NCBI RefSeq assembly: GCF_003851545.1 | Contig: NZ_BHVX01000005.1 | Location: 1-64,000, forward strand | Reading direction: 5' to 3' | DNA: 64,000 nucleotides | Origin: Ralstonia sp. SET104 | Lineage (GTDB): Bacteria > Pseudomonadota > Gammaproteobacteria > Burkholderiales > Burkholderiaceae | Shown: piece by piece, positions 44,689-53,201 of the stretch | Numbering within the stretch: position 1 is the stretch's first letter | Layout of the letters: the number at the start of each line of letters is the position of its first letter | The notes under the pieces: model-generated | The model's input: only the letters and a program-made list of their open reading frames with translations | Told to the model about the DNA's origin: nothing | Database searches by the model: none | Position numbers and translations under genes: made by a program

Positions 44689-45693
44689 ATGCACAAATCG
44701 ACCACGCCCTGCGTCATGCCCTCGCGCGAACGCCTCGACGAAGCCGCGCGCAGGCTGGAGGCGGGCGAACTGGTCGCCTTCCCGACCGAAACGGTCTACG
44801 GTCTCGGCGCCGATGCCGAAAACCCGCAGGCTATCGCCAAGATCTACGCGGCCAAGGGCCGACCGTCCAATCACCCCGTGATCGTGCACGTGGTGGATGG
44901 TGCTGACATTTCCTATTGGTCCGACGACGTTCCGGGCATCGCTCTGCAACTCATCGAAGCCTTCTGGCCGGGGCCGCTCACGCTGATCCTGAAACGTGCA
45001 TCGCACATTCCTGCGGCCGTGGCGGGCGGGCAGGACAGCATCGGGTTGCGTTGCCCGTCGCATCCGGTGGCGCAGGCGCTGCTTTCGCGCTTCAAGCGTG
45101 GGCGCGGCGGTATTGCGGCGCCGTCAGCCAACAAGTTCGGCCAAGTCAGCCCAACGACTGCGCAGCACGTGCGCGATGAATTCGGCGATGCCGTGTTCGT
45201 GCTCGAAGGCGATGGCGTAGACGTGGGCATTGAATCGACCATCATCGATCTCTCGCGGCTGGATCAGAGCATTGGCCCCGTCTTGCTGCGCCCGGGCGCG
45301 GTCACACCCGAAGATATCGAGCGCGTGACCGGCGAACTGCCGGCGTTGCCCGATGCTGCTGCACCACGTGCTTCCGGCACGCTGAAGGCGCATTACGCGC
45401 CGCGCACGCCGCTGTATCTGCTGCCCGCCGCCGACGTACCTGTGCGCTTGGCGGCGCTGCCTGCGGATAAGCGCATCGTATGGTTGGGCGCTCCCGTGGT
45501 ACTGCGTGATGGCTGCGACCAACGTATCGCCCCCGCCACACCCGCCGCTTACGCCAATGCGCTCTATGCGCTATTGCGTGAACTCGACCGCGGCGGTTAC
45601 GACGCCATCTGGGTGGAAACCCTGGCCGACACGCCCGCCTGGGCCGCCGTCAACGATCGCCTGCGTCGCGCGGCCGCCGCGTTCGCTGCTTAG
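44689..45693 (+). CDS. tsaC: L-threonylcarbamoyladenylate synthase (Sua5/YrdC/YwlC)
   Basis: A 334-residue Sua5-type protein: a YrdC domain (about residues 15-210) with GELVAFPTETVYGLGADA and AAKGRPSNHPVIVH, binding ATP, threonine and bicarbonate, then the Sua5 C-terminal domain (about 225-330) after the linker SGTLKAHYAPRTPLYL. It makes the TC-AMP used for t6A37 of ANN-decoding tRNAs. The start may be 44689 or the Met at 44716. It is fourth after purCEK; this linkage is common in Burkholderiaceae and probably reflects co-transcription. Confidence 0.95.
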   Translation: MHKSTTPCVMPSRERLDEAARRLEAGELVAFPTETVYGLGADAENPQAIAKIYAAKGRPSNHPVIVHVVDGADISYWSDDVPGIALQLIEAFWPGPLTLILKRASHIPAAVAGGQDSIGLRCPSHPVAQALLSRFKRGRGGIAAPSANKFGQVSPTTAQHVRDEFGDAVFVLEGDGVDVGIESTIIDLSRLDQSIGPVLLRPGAVTPEDIERVTGELPALPDAAAPRASGTLKAHYAPRTPLYLLPAADVPVRLAALPADKRIVWLGAPVVLRDGCDQRIAPATPAAYANALYALLRELDRGGYDAIWVETLADTPAWAAVNDRLRRAAAAFAA

Positions 45694-45856
45694 TTCGAGT
45701 CTGGCCTCTAATTCTTCCGGGGCGCGTGTTCGTCGAACAGCCGTCTGTCTCGCTACACTTGGGCGTTGTGTCGTTCCGCGTGCTTCAAACGCGCACGGCG
45801 AGGTTACGCACCGCGGCACCACAGACCATAAAAATTCCATACGGGAGACAGACATC

Positions 45857-46900
45857 ATGAAGTTGCGTCAATGGATGGGCGTCGTCGCTTCGGCGACCCT
45901 GGCCTTGGGCCTGGCCGCTTGCGGCGGTGAAACCGATCAGAGCGGCAACAGCAACGTCGCCAAGGTTCAGCGCATGGTGGTATTCGGCGACAGCCTGAGT
46001 GACGCCGGTACCTATACGCCGGCGGCAGCAGCCGTGGGTGGCGGTAAGTTCACCACCAACCCTGGCCCCATCTGGGCGGAAACTGTGGCTACGCAACTCG
46101 GTGTGGCGCTGACGCCGGCCGTGATGGGCTATGCCACCTCGGTGCAGAACTGCCCGAAACCCGGTTGCTTCGACTACGCACAAGGCGGCTCGCGCGTGAC
46201 CGACCCGAACGGCATCGGCCACAACGGCGGCGCCGGGGCACTCACGTATCCGGTCAAGCAGCAGCTCGCCAACTTCTACACGGCCAGCAACAACACGTTC
46301 AACGGCAACAACGACCTGGTGTTCGTGTTTGGCGGCAACAACGACATCTTCTACTGGGCTGCCGCTGTGGCGACACCCAACTCGGGCGTGACGCCGGCCA
46401 TTGCCACCGCACAGGTGCAGCAGGCTGCGACTGATCTGGTCGGTTACATCAAGGACATGATCAGCAAGAACGCGACGCAGCTCTACGTGTTCAACCTGCC
46501 CGACAGCAGCCTGACGCCGCAGGGCGTGGCTGGAGGCGCGGCGGGGCAGGCGCTGCTGCATGCGTTGGTTGGCGCATTCAACACCACGCTGCAAACCGGT
46601 CTGGCAGGTACCAGTGCTCGCGTGATCGATTTCAACTCGCAACTGACGGCCGTGATCCAGAACGGCGCAATGTTCGGGTTCGGCAATACCAGCGTGCCGG
46701 CTTGCGATGCGACCAAGATCAACGCACTGGTGCCGGGCGCGGGCGGTAGCTCGCTGTTCTGCTCGGCCAACACGTTGGTGGCCACGGGCGCAGATACGTC
46801 CTACCTGTTCGCGGATGGCGTGCACCCGACCACGGGCGGCCATCGCCTGATCTCCAGCAACGTGCTGCAACGCCTGCTGGCTGACGCTGTGACGCATTGA
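45857..46900 (+). CDS. Secreted SGNH/GDSL-family esterase, likely lipoprotein
   Basis: A 347-residue exported esterase or lipase. The signal sequence ends LGLAACGG with a lipobox; lipidation would be at Cys22. Block I FGDSLSDAG places the nucleophile at Ser46; block III GGNND has the oxyanion Asn; block V DGVHPTTGGH gives Asp320 and His323. The family includes outer-membrane and extracellular lipases, phospholipases and sterol acyltransferases. GGGAGACAGAC precedes the ATG and a strong terminator follows; it is monocistronic. Substrate unknown. Confidence 0.9.
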   Translation: MKLRQWMGVVASATLALGLAACGGETDQSGNSNVAKVQRMVVFGDSLSDAGTYTPAAAAVGGGKFTTNPGPIWAETVATQLGVALTPAVMGYATSVQNCPKPGCFDYAQGGSRVTDPNGIGHNGGAGALTYPVKQQLANFYTASNNTFNGNNDLVFVFGGNNDIFYWAAAVATPNSGVTPAIATAQVQQAATDLVGYIKDMISKNATQLYVFNLPDSSLTPQGVAGGAAGQALLHALVGAFNTTLQTGLAGTSARVIDFNSQLTAVIQNGAMFGFGNTSVPACDATKINALVPGAGGSSLFCSANTLVATGADTSYLFADGVHPTTGGHRLISSNVLQRLLADAVTH

Positions 46901-46921
46901 TCGAGCACCACTCAGCAAGAG

Positions 46922-46949
46922 CGCCCGCGTGAAGCGGGCGTTTTTTTTT
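46922..46949 (+). terminator. Rho-independent terminator after the GDSL esterase gene
   Basis: A 7-bp perfect stem CGCCCGC/GCGGGCG with loop GTGAA and nine consecutive Ts. Confidence 0.93.
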
Positions 46950-47102
46950 CCGCGATGCTTGCGCGGCTTCGCGTCGGCAGTCCAGCAATGTCACCGCCAG
47001 CCTTGTCAGCGTGGCCTTGAGCGCGTCGTTTTGCGGCGAAACGGCGAGCCCCCGCTTGAAGCAGACCTGCGCCGCATCCGCACGCCCAGCTTCCACGTGC
47101 AG
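46950..47102 (-). pseudogene. Possible remnant of a TPR-containing gene between two terminators
   Basis: On the minus strand this stretch translates without interruption to about 51 residues with good codon bias, including GRADAAQVCFKRGLAVSPQN, which matches a TPR helix pair. It has no start codon or ribosome site of its own and is bounded exactly by the T-run of one terminator and by the other. It reads like the tail of a decayed gene. Support is the peptide pattern only. Confidence 0.3.
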
Positions 47103-47120
47103 AGGCGTGGGGAGCGGAGC

Positions 47121-47150
47121 AAAAAAAAAACCGCGCCAGGCAGCGCGGCC
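47121..47150 (-). terminator. Rho-independent terminator after mobB (minus strand)
   Basis: On the minus strand a 6-bp stem CCGCGC/GCGCGG with a 6-base loop is followed by ten Ts. It lies 95 bases past the mobB stop. Confidence 0.88.
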
Positions 47151-47244
47151 GATAGACGGAAAAACATGTTGTTGGAAGGGGGCTGGCGAAACACTGGATC
47201 GCCCTATCATAGCCACGTCGCCCCGCCCGGATGTTAAGCGGGCT

Positions 47245-47790
47245 TCATATGCTCGCGTTGGCCAGTTGCTGCGCGGCAAACTGGTACACCGCATCTACGT
47301 CGTTCAAATCGAGCACGGTCAGGCCTTCAGGCGCTTGCACGGCATCGGGCGTATCGGTGGCCACTGCCACCACGCCGCCAATGTCTGGCCACAGCGGCGG
47401 ACGGCCCAGCGAAGGGCGGAAGACTTCGATTTTCGGGAAGGTACTGCGCTTGTAGCCTTCCACGATGACGAGGTCAGTGCCGGGCGAGAGCAGCGCCAGC
47501 ACGTCGTCCAACTCCGGCTCCCGGGCATTGGCGTATTCGCGCATCAGCACGAGGCGTTCGCCGCCCACCAGCACGACTTCTGCGCTGCCGGCTTCGCGCA
47601 TGCGGTGCGAATCCTTGCCGGGTGAATCGAGATCGAAGCCATGGTGCGTGTGCTTGATGGCGGCCACGCGGCGCCCGTCGCGCACGAAGCGGGCGATGAG
47701 CTGTTCGACGAGCGTGGTCTTGCCGCTGCCCGACGTGCCGGTGATCCCCAGCAGCGCTTTGCGTGCAGTTGGCGTGTTCTGCGTGCTCAT
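47245..47790 (-). CDS. mobB: Molybdopterin-guanine dinucleotide biosynthesis adapter MobB
   Basis: A 181-residue P-loop GTP-binding protein. Walker A GTSGSGKT is at residues 18-25; FVRDGRRVAAIKHTHHGFDLDSPGKDSHR is the diagnostic MobB block; LVIVEGYKRSTFPKIEVFR follows. It assists MobA in adding GMP to molybdopterin. ATG 47790 overlaps the dacB stop by 4 bases, so translation is coupled to a cell-wall gene, an odd pairing in function. The minus-strand terminator at 47121-47150 ends the transcript. Confidence 0.94.
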   Translation of the reverse strand: MSTQNTPTARKALLGITGTSGSGKTTLVEQLIARFVRDGRRVAAIKHTHHGFDLDSPGKDSHRMREAGSAEVVLVGGERLVLMREYANAREPELDDVLALLSPGTDLVIVEGYKRSTFPKIEVFRPSLGRPPLWPDIGGVVAVATDTPDAVQAPEGLTVLDLNDVDAVYQFAAQQLANASI

Positions 47791-49325
47791 CGTTGTGCGC
47801 CCTGATAGATCCATTGCAGCAGCGCGTCGTGCGCTGCCTGGCCGCCGCTGGCGTTCGGGTGGTTGATCATGCTGACCACCACGAAGCGTTGGCCGCCTTC
47901 GCCTTCCACATAGCCGGCGATGGCGCGCACGTCATTAAGCGTGCCGGTCTTGATCTCGGCGTTGCCGGCCACGCCAGCGCGTGTGAGGCGGTTGCGCATG
48001 GTGCCGTCCACGCCAACCACGGGCAACGCATCGCGCAGCACGCCACCGTTCGGGTTGGCATCTGCCTGTTGCAGCAAGCGCCCCATGTTGCGTGCGCTGA
48101 TGCGCTCCACGCGCGACAGGCCCGAGCCGTTCTCCAGCACCAGCTCGGGCATCGTCAGGTTCTGGTTGGCGAGCCAGCGGTTGATGACGTCTGTCGATTG
48201 GCGCACCGACGCGGGTTTGCGGCCAATTTCCGCGCCGATGGTGAGGAATAGCTGGCGCGCCATCACGTTGTTCGAATACTTGTCGATGTCGTGCACAACT
48301 TCCGACAGCGGCGGCCCGTAGTGCGTGGCCAGCAGAACGGCCTGACGCGGCACCTTGCCCTCGCGCAGACCGGGCGTGAAGCGCGTCGTGCCGCCGGCCT
48401 GCTGCCACAGCGCCAGGAAGCCGCCCCAGATGAAGTCGGCATGCGTGAGCGCGGCGATGTTGTACACGCGTTCGCCGCACGCGGCGGCATAGCGGCCGTC
48501 GAAACTGGCGAGCACGTGGCCATCGGTCTGGGTGGTGATGTTGGCGCCAGACGTCGTTTTCCAGTCGCCGCAGCCGCCGCGTGTGGTGCGCAGTTGGTTG
48601 TCGATCTGCAATTGCGCCAACGGCGGAGATACATCGACGTTGACCGCGCCGTTGCCGGCGTCGGGCGATAGCGTGAACGTCAGTGTCTTGAACGAATACA
48701 GCAGCGCATCGGGCGCCACGTTGTACGCACGCGCGCTGTCGCCATCGAGCGGTGGCGCTTCGGACAGTCCGCTCTCGAAGTAAGTGCGGTCCAGCACGAT
48801 ATTGCCGGCCAGTTCGTCCACCCCGGCGCGACGCACGCCGGTCACCAGCTTGACGAGCTCTTCCGGAATCAGCTTCGGATCACCCTGGCCGCGCAGATAC
48901 AGGTTGCCGTTGAGCGTGCCATTGACGGGCTGGCTGTCAGCGTAGGCCGTGGTTTTCCAGCGGAAGTCCGGGCCGAGCAGGTCCAGCCCCGCGAAGGTGG
49001 TCAGCAGCTTCATGGTCGACGCCGGGTTCATTCCCGTGTCGGCATTCCATTGCAGGATGGGCGTGGCGGTGCCGGTGCGGATCACGAACACGCTCACCGC
49101 ATCCAGCGGGATGTGCGCGCGCGCAAAGGCCATCGCCACATTGGCGGGCAGTCCGGCGGGGTTGTGCACGGCCTGGCGCGCCTGCGAGGCGGTGGCGCGC
49201 GGTGCGGCGGGTGCTTTGGCCTTCTTGGCGTGGGCCAGCGGCGAGGCCGCAACAGCGAAGAGCACCGCGCAGGCAAAGGCGCTGCGCGACAGAGTCAGCA
49301 AACGGGTCGGACGAATTCGGGCCAT
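47787..49325 (-). CDS. dacB: D-alanyl-D-alanine carboxypeptidase/endopeptidase DacB (PBP4, S13)
   Basis: A 512-residue periplasmic penicillin-binding protein of family S13. Signal peptide about residues 1-33 (ASPLAHA). Catalytic SxxK is PASTMK (Ser103, Lys106); SxN is SNN in KYSNNVMARQLF; KTG is in EIKTGTLNDV. The large insert between SxxK and SxN typical of PBP4 is present. It trims peptide cross-links in peptidoglycan. The ATG at 49325 opens a normal signal peptide; a GTG at 49349 would add 8 residues. mobB follows with a 4-base overlap. Confidence 0.95.
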   Translation of the reverse strand: MARIRPTRLLTLSRSAFACAVLFAVAASPLAHAKKAKAPAAPRATASQARQAVHNPAGLPANVAMAFARAHIPLDAVSVFVIRTGTATPILQWNADTGMNPASTMKLLTTFAGLDLLGPDFRWKTTAYADSQPVNGTLNGNLYLRGQGDPKLIPEELVKLVTGVRRAGVDELAGNIVLDRTYFESGLSEAPPLDGDSARAYNVAPDALLYSFKTLTFTLSPDAGNGAVNVDVSPPLAQLQIDNQLRTTRGGCGDWKTTSGANITTQTDGHVLASFDGRYAAACGERVYNIAALTHADFIWGGFLALWQQAGGTTRFTPGLREGKVPRQAVLLATHYGPPLSEVVHDIDKYSNNVMARQLFLTIGAEIGRKPASVRQSTDVINRWLANQNLTMPELVLENGSGLSRVERISARNMGRLLQQADANPNGGVLRDALPVVGVDGTMRNRLTRAGVAGNAEIKTGTLNDVRAIAGYVEGEGGQRFVVVSMINHPNASGGQAAHDALLQWIYQGAQR

Positions 49326-49463
49326 CGGCGGGGGCAGAGTGGGGCGCACACACGTGCGCCAAGTGCGGACGCAGGCATGTTAACGCAGCCACCCCGCACT
49401 TCGGCCGACAAGCAATGGGGCCTTCCCCGTCCAATTCTTTAAGAATCGTCAGCGTGTGACGGT

Positions 49464-52085
49464 TCAGTCATCGGCGCCGATGCGCTTGCGCATGTCGGCG
49501 GTAACGGATTGACGCGTGCTGGCGTAGTCGGCCCATGGGTCGGCCTTGAGCTTGGCGAGCCGGTCCGGCAGCGTGCGCAGCGTCCACTGGGCAGACGACT
49601 GCAGCCCCGCCAGTTCGTCATGGCGGATCGGCACCGATACGGGTAACCCCACCCGCGCACGCACCGAATAGGCTGCCACCGTGCTTGCACCGCGGTTGTT
49701 GCGCAGATAGTCGATAAAGATCTTCCCCACGCGGTTCTGCGGCCCCATCTTGGCGACGAAGCGGTCGGGGAACGTGGCCGCCATATGCCGCACGACGGCC
49801 TGTGCAAAATCTTTGAGCACGTCCCAGCCGGCGGCCTCACGCCGCATGAGCGGCACCATCACGTGCATGCCGTGGCCGCCGCTGGTTTTCAGGAAAGCCT
49901 TCAGGCCCAGTTCATCGAGCAACGCGAGCGTGAGTTGCGTGGCTTCGATCACGCGCGTGAAGGGCAGTGCCGGGTCGGGGTCGATATCGAAGACGATGCG
50001 GTCGGGTTGTTCGATGCGGTCGGCCAGCGCGTTCCAGGTGTGGAATTCCACCGTGCCCATCTGCACCGCGCCGACCAGCGCTTGAGGCGAACCAATCGCC
50101 AGCAGCGATGCGTGCCCCGGGTCCAGCGACGGGTCGAGTTGCGTGATGCCCGGCAGCTTGAGCGCCGCCGCATGCTTCTGGAAGAAGTGCTCGCCATCGA
50201 TGCCATCCGGCGCGCGCACCAGCGAGACGGGCCGGTCGTGCAGATGCGGCAGCATCCAGCTCGCCACGCTTGCGTAGTAGCGTGCGAGATCGGCCTTGGT
50301 CGTGCCGCTGGCCTTTTCGATCACGCGCGCCGGGTGTGTGATGTCCACGCCTGCGATGCGCTCTGCGCCTGGGTGCACCTTGCGTTCGGTCGCTTTCATG
50401 GCGCGATTCTCCTTGCGGGCCGCGCCAGTTGCGCCGGCAGACTTGGCAGTTTCGCGCACGATGCTGCGCGCAGGTTTGTCGTCGCGCAAACCGTGGAATA
50501 CGGCCTGTCGCACGATGCCTTCGCGCGTCCACTCCGCAAAGGCGATCTCGGCCACGCGTTCCGGTTTCACCCATTGCACGTCGCGGGCATCGGCGCCAGT
50601 GGGTGGGTTGGCAAAAGGTGGCGTGTCGATGCTCAAGCCGCGCAGTTCATGATGCAGAGCGCGCAGGCTTGTCTCGTTGAAGCCGGTGCCGACGCGGCCC
50701 GCATAGCGCAGTGCGCCTGCATCGTCATACACGCCGAGCAGTAGCGCGCCAAAGCCGCTGCGGCTGCCCTTGGGTGCGCTGTAGCCGCCGATCACGAACT
50801 CCTGGCGTTGCCCGCATTTGAGTTTGATCCACGCGGGGCTGCGGCCGGCGCGGTACGGCGCATCCGCGCGCTTGCCGATCACCCCTTCGAGCGACATGCT
50901 GCATGCGGAAGAGAGCAAGTCTTCGGGCGCCGCCTGGAACGTGCCTGAGAACAGCACGGCGTCGCGGTCCAGGTCGCCCGGGGCCGCATCGAGAATGCGT
51001 TGCAGCAGCGCCCGCCGTTCGCGCAGTGGCACGCCACGCAAGTCCATGCCGTTGCAGAACGGGATGTCGAACAGGTAGTACGCAATGCGGTCAGCATGCG
51101 CGGTTTCAAAGGCGTTCTGCAGCGCCTGAAAGTCCGGCACGCCGCGCTCGCCCATCACCACGACTTCGCCGTCGAGCCACGCTTCACGCAGGCCCAACGC
51201 ATGCAGCGTGCGCGCCTGGCGCGGCAGCTTGGCTGTCCAGTCGTGGCCATTGCGGCTGAACAGGCGCACGGTGCTGCCGTCAATGCGCGCGAGGATGCGG
51301 TAGCCGTCGAACTTGACTTCGTAGTCCCATTCGCCATGCGCAGGCGGTGCATCGACCAGTGTGGCGAGCTGCGGCGCCAGCGTTCTGGGCAACGTGCCGG
51401 GCACGGCACCGTCAGGCGGCTGGACTTGTGCCGGCCCGGTTCGCCGCGCCTTGCGGCTATCGGCGCGGGCTGGGGGTTTTTCGCCGACGTTCTCCCCTGT
51501 GATGACGCTGGCGGGCATGGCCTGTGTCACGTCGTAGTCGCTTGCGGGGCGGACCTGATCGTCGCGCTCTTTGATCAGCAGCCACTGTTCTTTCGGATGC
51601 TTGCCGGTGCCGCGCAAGTGCGTGCGCACGAGCGCCCACGCGCCGTGCAGCTTCTCGCCGTCAAGATCGAACTTGAGCTTGCCGTCGCGGTATGCCTTGC
51701 GTGGGTCGCCATGCGGGCGCCACGTGCCGCGATCCCACACGATCACGTCGCCGCCGCCGTACTGGCCTTCGGGGATGTGGCCTTCGAAATCTGCATAGTC
51801 GAGCGGGTGGTCTTCAACATGCACGGCGAGGCGCTTGTCGGCCGGGTCCAGGCTCGGGCCTTTCGGGACGGCCCAGCTCTTGAGCGTGCCGTCGAGTTCA
51901 AGCCGGAAGTCGTAATGCAGCCGTGTTGCGTCGTGCTTCTGGATGACGAAGTGCAGCGTGCCATTGTCGCGGCGTTCGTCGGCCTTGCGGCGTGCGCCCG
52001 CGGGTTCGTTTGTCTGCGTGAAATCGCGCTTGCGGCGGTAGTCGGCAAGATGGTTGGCGAGATGGTTGGCGAGGGGGCGTGGCAT
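49464..52085 (-). CDS. ligD: ATP-dependent DNA ligase LigD (phosphoesterase-ligase-polymerase)
   Basis: An 873-residue NHEJ ligase. Order: 3'-phosphoesterase about residues 45-165 (FVIQKHDATRLHYDFRLEL, then EGHIPEGQYGGG); ligase about 235-545 with the adenylated Lys258 in EVKFDGYR, LDGEVVVMGE, and GKRADAPYRAGRSPAWIKLK; polymerase/primase about 590-865 (ITHPARVIEKASGTTKADLARYY, FDIDPDPALPF, TSGGHGMHVMVPL). This PE-Lig-Pol order is that of Pseudomonas LigD, and differs from Pol-PE-Lig in mycobacteria. It fills and seals double-strand breaks with Ku. The Ku gene is 18 bases upstream on the same strand. Confidence 0.97.
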   Translation of the reverse strand: MPRPLANHLANHLADYRRKRDFTQTNEPAGARRKADERRDNGTLHFVIQKHDATRLHYDFRLELDGTLKSWAVPKGPSLDPADKRLAVHVEDHPLDYADFEGHIPEGQYGGGDVIVWDRGTWRPHGDPRKAYRDGKLKFDLDGEKLHGAWALVRTHLRGTGKHPKEQWLLIKERDDQVRPASDYDVTQAMPASVITGENVGEKPPARADSRKARRTGPAQVQPPDGAVPGTLPRTLAPQLATLVDAPPAHGEWDYEVKFDGYRILARIDGSTVRLFSRNGHDWTAKLPRQARTLHALGLREAWLDGEVVVMGERGVPDFQALQNAFETAHADRIAYYLFDIPFCNGMDLRGVPLRERRALLQRILDAAPGDLDRDAVLFSGTFQAAPEDLLSSACSMSLEGVIGKRADAPYRAGRSPAWIKLKCGQRQEFVIGGYSAPKGSRSGFGALLLGVYDDAGALRYAGRVGTGFNETSLRALHHELRGLSIDTPPFANPPTGADARDVQWVKPERVAEIAFAEWTREGIVRQAVFHGLRDDKPARSIVRETAKSAGATGAARKENRAMKATERKVHPGAERIAGVDITHPARVIEKASGTTKADLARYYASVASWMLPHLHDRPVSLVRAPDGIDGEHFFQKHAAALKLPGITQLDPSLDPGHASLLAIGSPQALVGAVQMGTVEFHTWNALADRIEQPDRIVFDIDPDPALPFTRVIEATQLTLALLDELGLKAFLKTSGGHGMHVMVPLMRREAAGWDVLKDFAQAVVRHMAATFPDRFVAKMGPQNRVGKIFIDYLRNNRGASTVAAYSVRARVGLPVSVPIRHDELAGLQSSAQWTLRTLPDRLAKLKADPWADYASTRQSVTADMRKRIGADD

Positions 52086-52103
52086 GGTGTCAGCTCCGTC
52101 AGG

Positions 52104-53042
52104 CTACGCGCGCTTGCGTGTGGCCGTCTTGCGCGCCGTTTTGGTGGCTGCTTTGGTGGCTGTTTTGGTGGCCGCTTTGCGTGGTGCCCGCTTGCGCGCC
52201 GCGGGCTGTTCCGCTGCTTCGTCGTTCGATGCGCCTTTGCTCTTGCCGCGCTTGGCGAGGCTCTGACGCAGCAGGTCGGTCAGGTCAATCACGTTGTCGG
52301 TGCGCGGCGCCGTGTGTCCTGTTTCCACGGGTTCCACCGATTCCGTGCGGCCGGCGCGCACCTTGCGATCAACCAGCGCCAGGATATCGTCGCGAAACGT
52401 GTCGTGGTATTGCGTCGGGTCCCATGTGCCGCTCATGTCGTCGATGAGTTTTTCGGCCATGTCGATTTCCTTGGCCGAGAGCTTGGCGGCCTTGGCGCGC
52501 TCTTCCGGCACGTCCAGTTCCGACCAGTCGCGCACTTCGTTGGACCACCGCAGCGTATGCAGCACCAGTACCGGCCCCAGTGGAATCAGTGCCGCCAGAT
52601 GCTGCTTGGTGTGCAGCACCACGTTGGCCACGCCAATCTTCTGCGATCGCGCCAGCGCCTCGCGCAACAAGGCGTAGACCTTCTCCCCGCGCCGGTCGGG
52701 CGCAAGAAAGTAGGGTGTGTCGAGATAGAGAAACGGAATCTCCGCCGCATCCACGAAGGTCAGCAGATCCACCGTTTGCGTAGAGACCGGGTTGGCGGCG
52801 CGGATGTCCTCGTCGGTGAGGATCGCGTAGCGGTCTTTCTCGTAGGCGTAGCCGCGCACAATCTGCTCGCGTGGCACTTCCTTGCCGGTGGTTTTGTTGA
52901 TGCGCTTGTAGCCGACGCGATCCATGGTGCGGCGGTCGAGCCAGTCGAAGTCGAGGCCGTCGCTGCGGGTGGCCGGATACAGCGCAACCGGAATGTGGAC
53001 GAGGCCGAAGCTCACGGCGCCCTTCCATATCACGCGGGGCAT
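52104..53042 (-). CDS. ku: Bacterial Ku DNA-end-binding protein
   Basis: A 312-residue Ku, which forms a homodimer ring on DNA ends and recruits LigD. The core (about residues 1-255) starts MPRVIWKGAVSFGLVHIPVALYPAT and includes KRINKTTGKEVPREQIVRGY and MSGTWDPTQYHDTFRDDI. The C-terminal ~45 residues are Lys/Arg/Ala/Thr-rich (KAATKTATKAATKTARKTA), a histone-H1-like tail known to extend DNA binding in several bacterial Ku proteins. ATG 53042 gives the standard N terminus. It forms an operon with ligD. Confidence 0.97.
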   Translation of the reverse strand: MPRVIWKGAVSFGLVHIPVALYPATRSDGLDFDWLDRRTMDRVGYKRINKTTGKEVPREQIVRGYAYEKDRYAILTDEDIRAANPVSTQTVDLLTFVDAAEIPFLYLDTPYFLAPDRRGEKVYALLREALARSQKIGVANVVLHTKQHLAALIPLGPVLVLHTLRWSNEVRDWSELDVPEERAKAAKLSAKEIDMAEKLIDDMSGTWDPTQYHDTFRDDILALVDRKVRAGRTESVEPVETGHTAPRTDNVIDLTDLLRQSLAKRGKSKGASNDEAAEQPAARKRAPRKAATKTATKAATKTARKTATRKRA

Positions 53043-53201
53043 GGCAGATCTCCCGAAGGCGGTGATGTGCGTGGTGACGCAAGCAGCATACCCGCATGGC
53101 TTAGCGCGCACGGTGCGCGTCATACGTTCTTCAGCCGGGCGCGGTAGCATGACGCCTTTGCGGTGCAGCACGTTGCGCCGCGTATTTCTCAGCAGTCCTT
53201 C

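Noticed and set aside
51000-53147. 715-codon plus-strand frame opposite ligD and ku
   Set aside because: It crosses two strongly recognised minus-strand genes and has no ribosome site or family wording.
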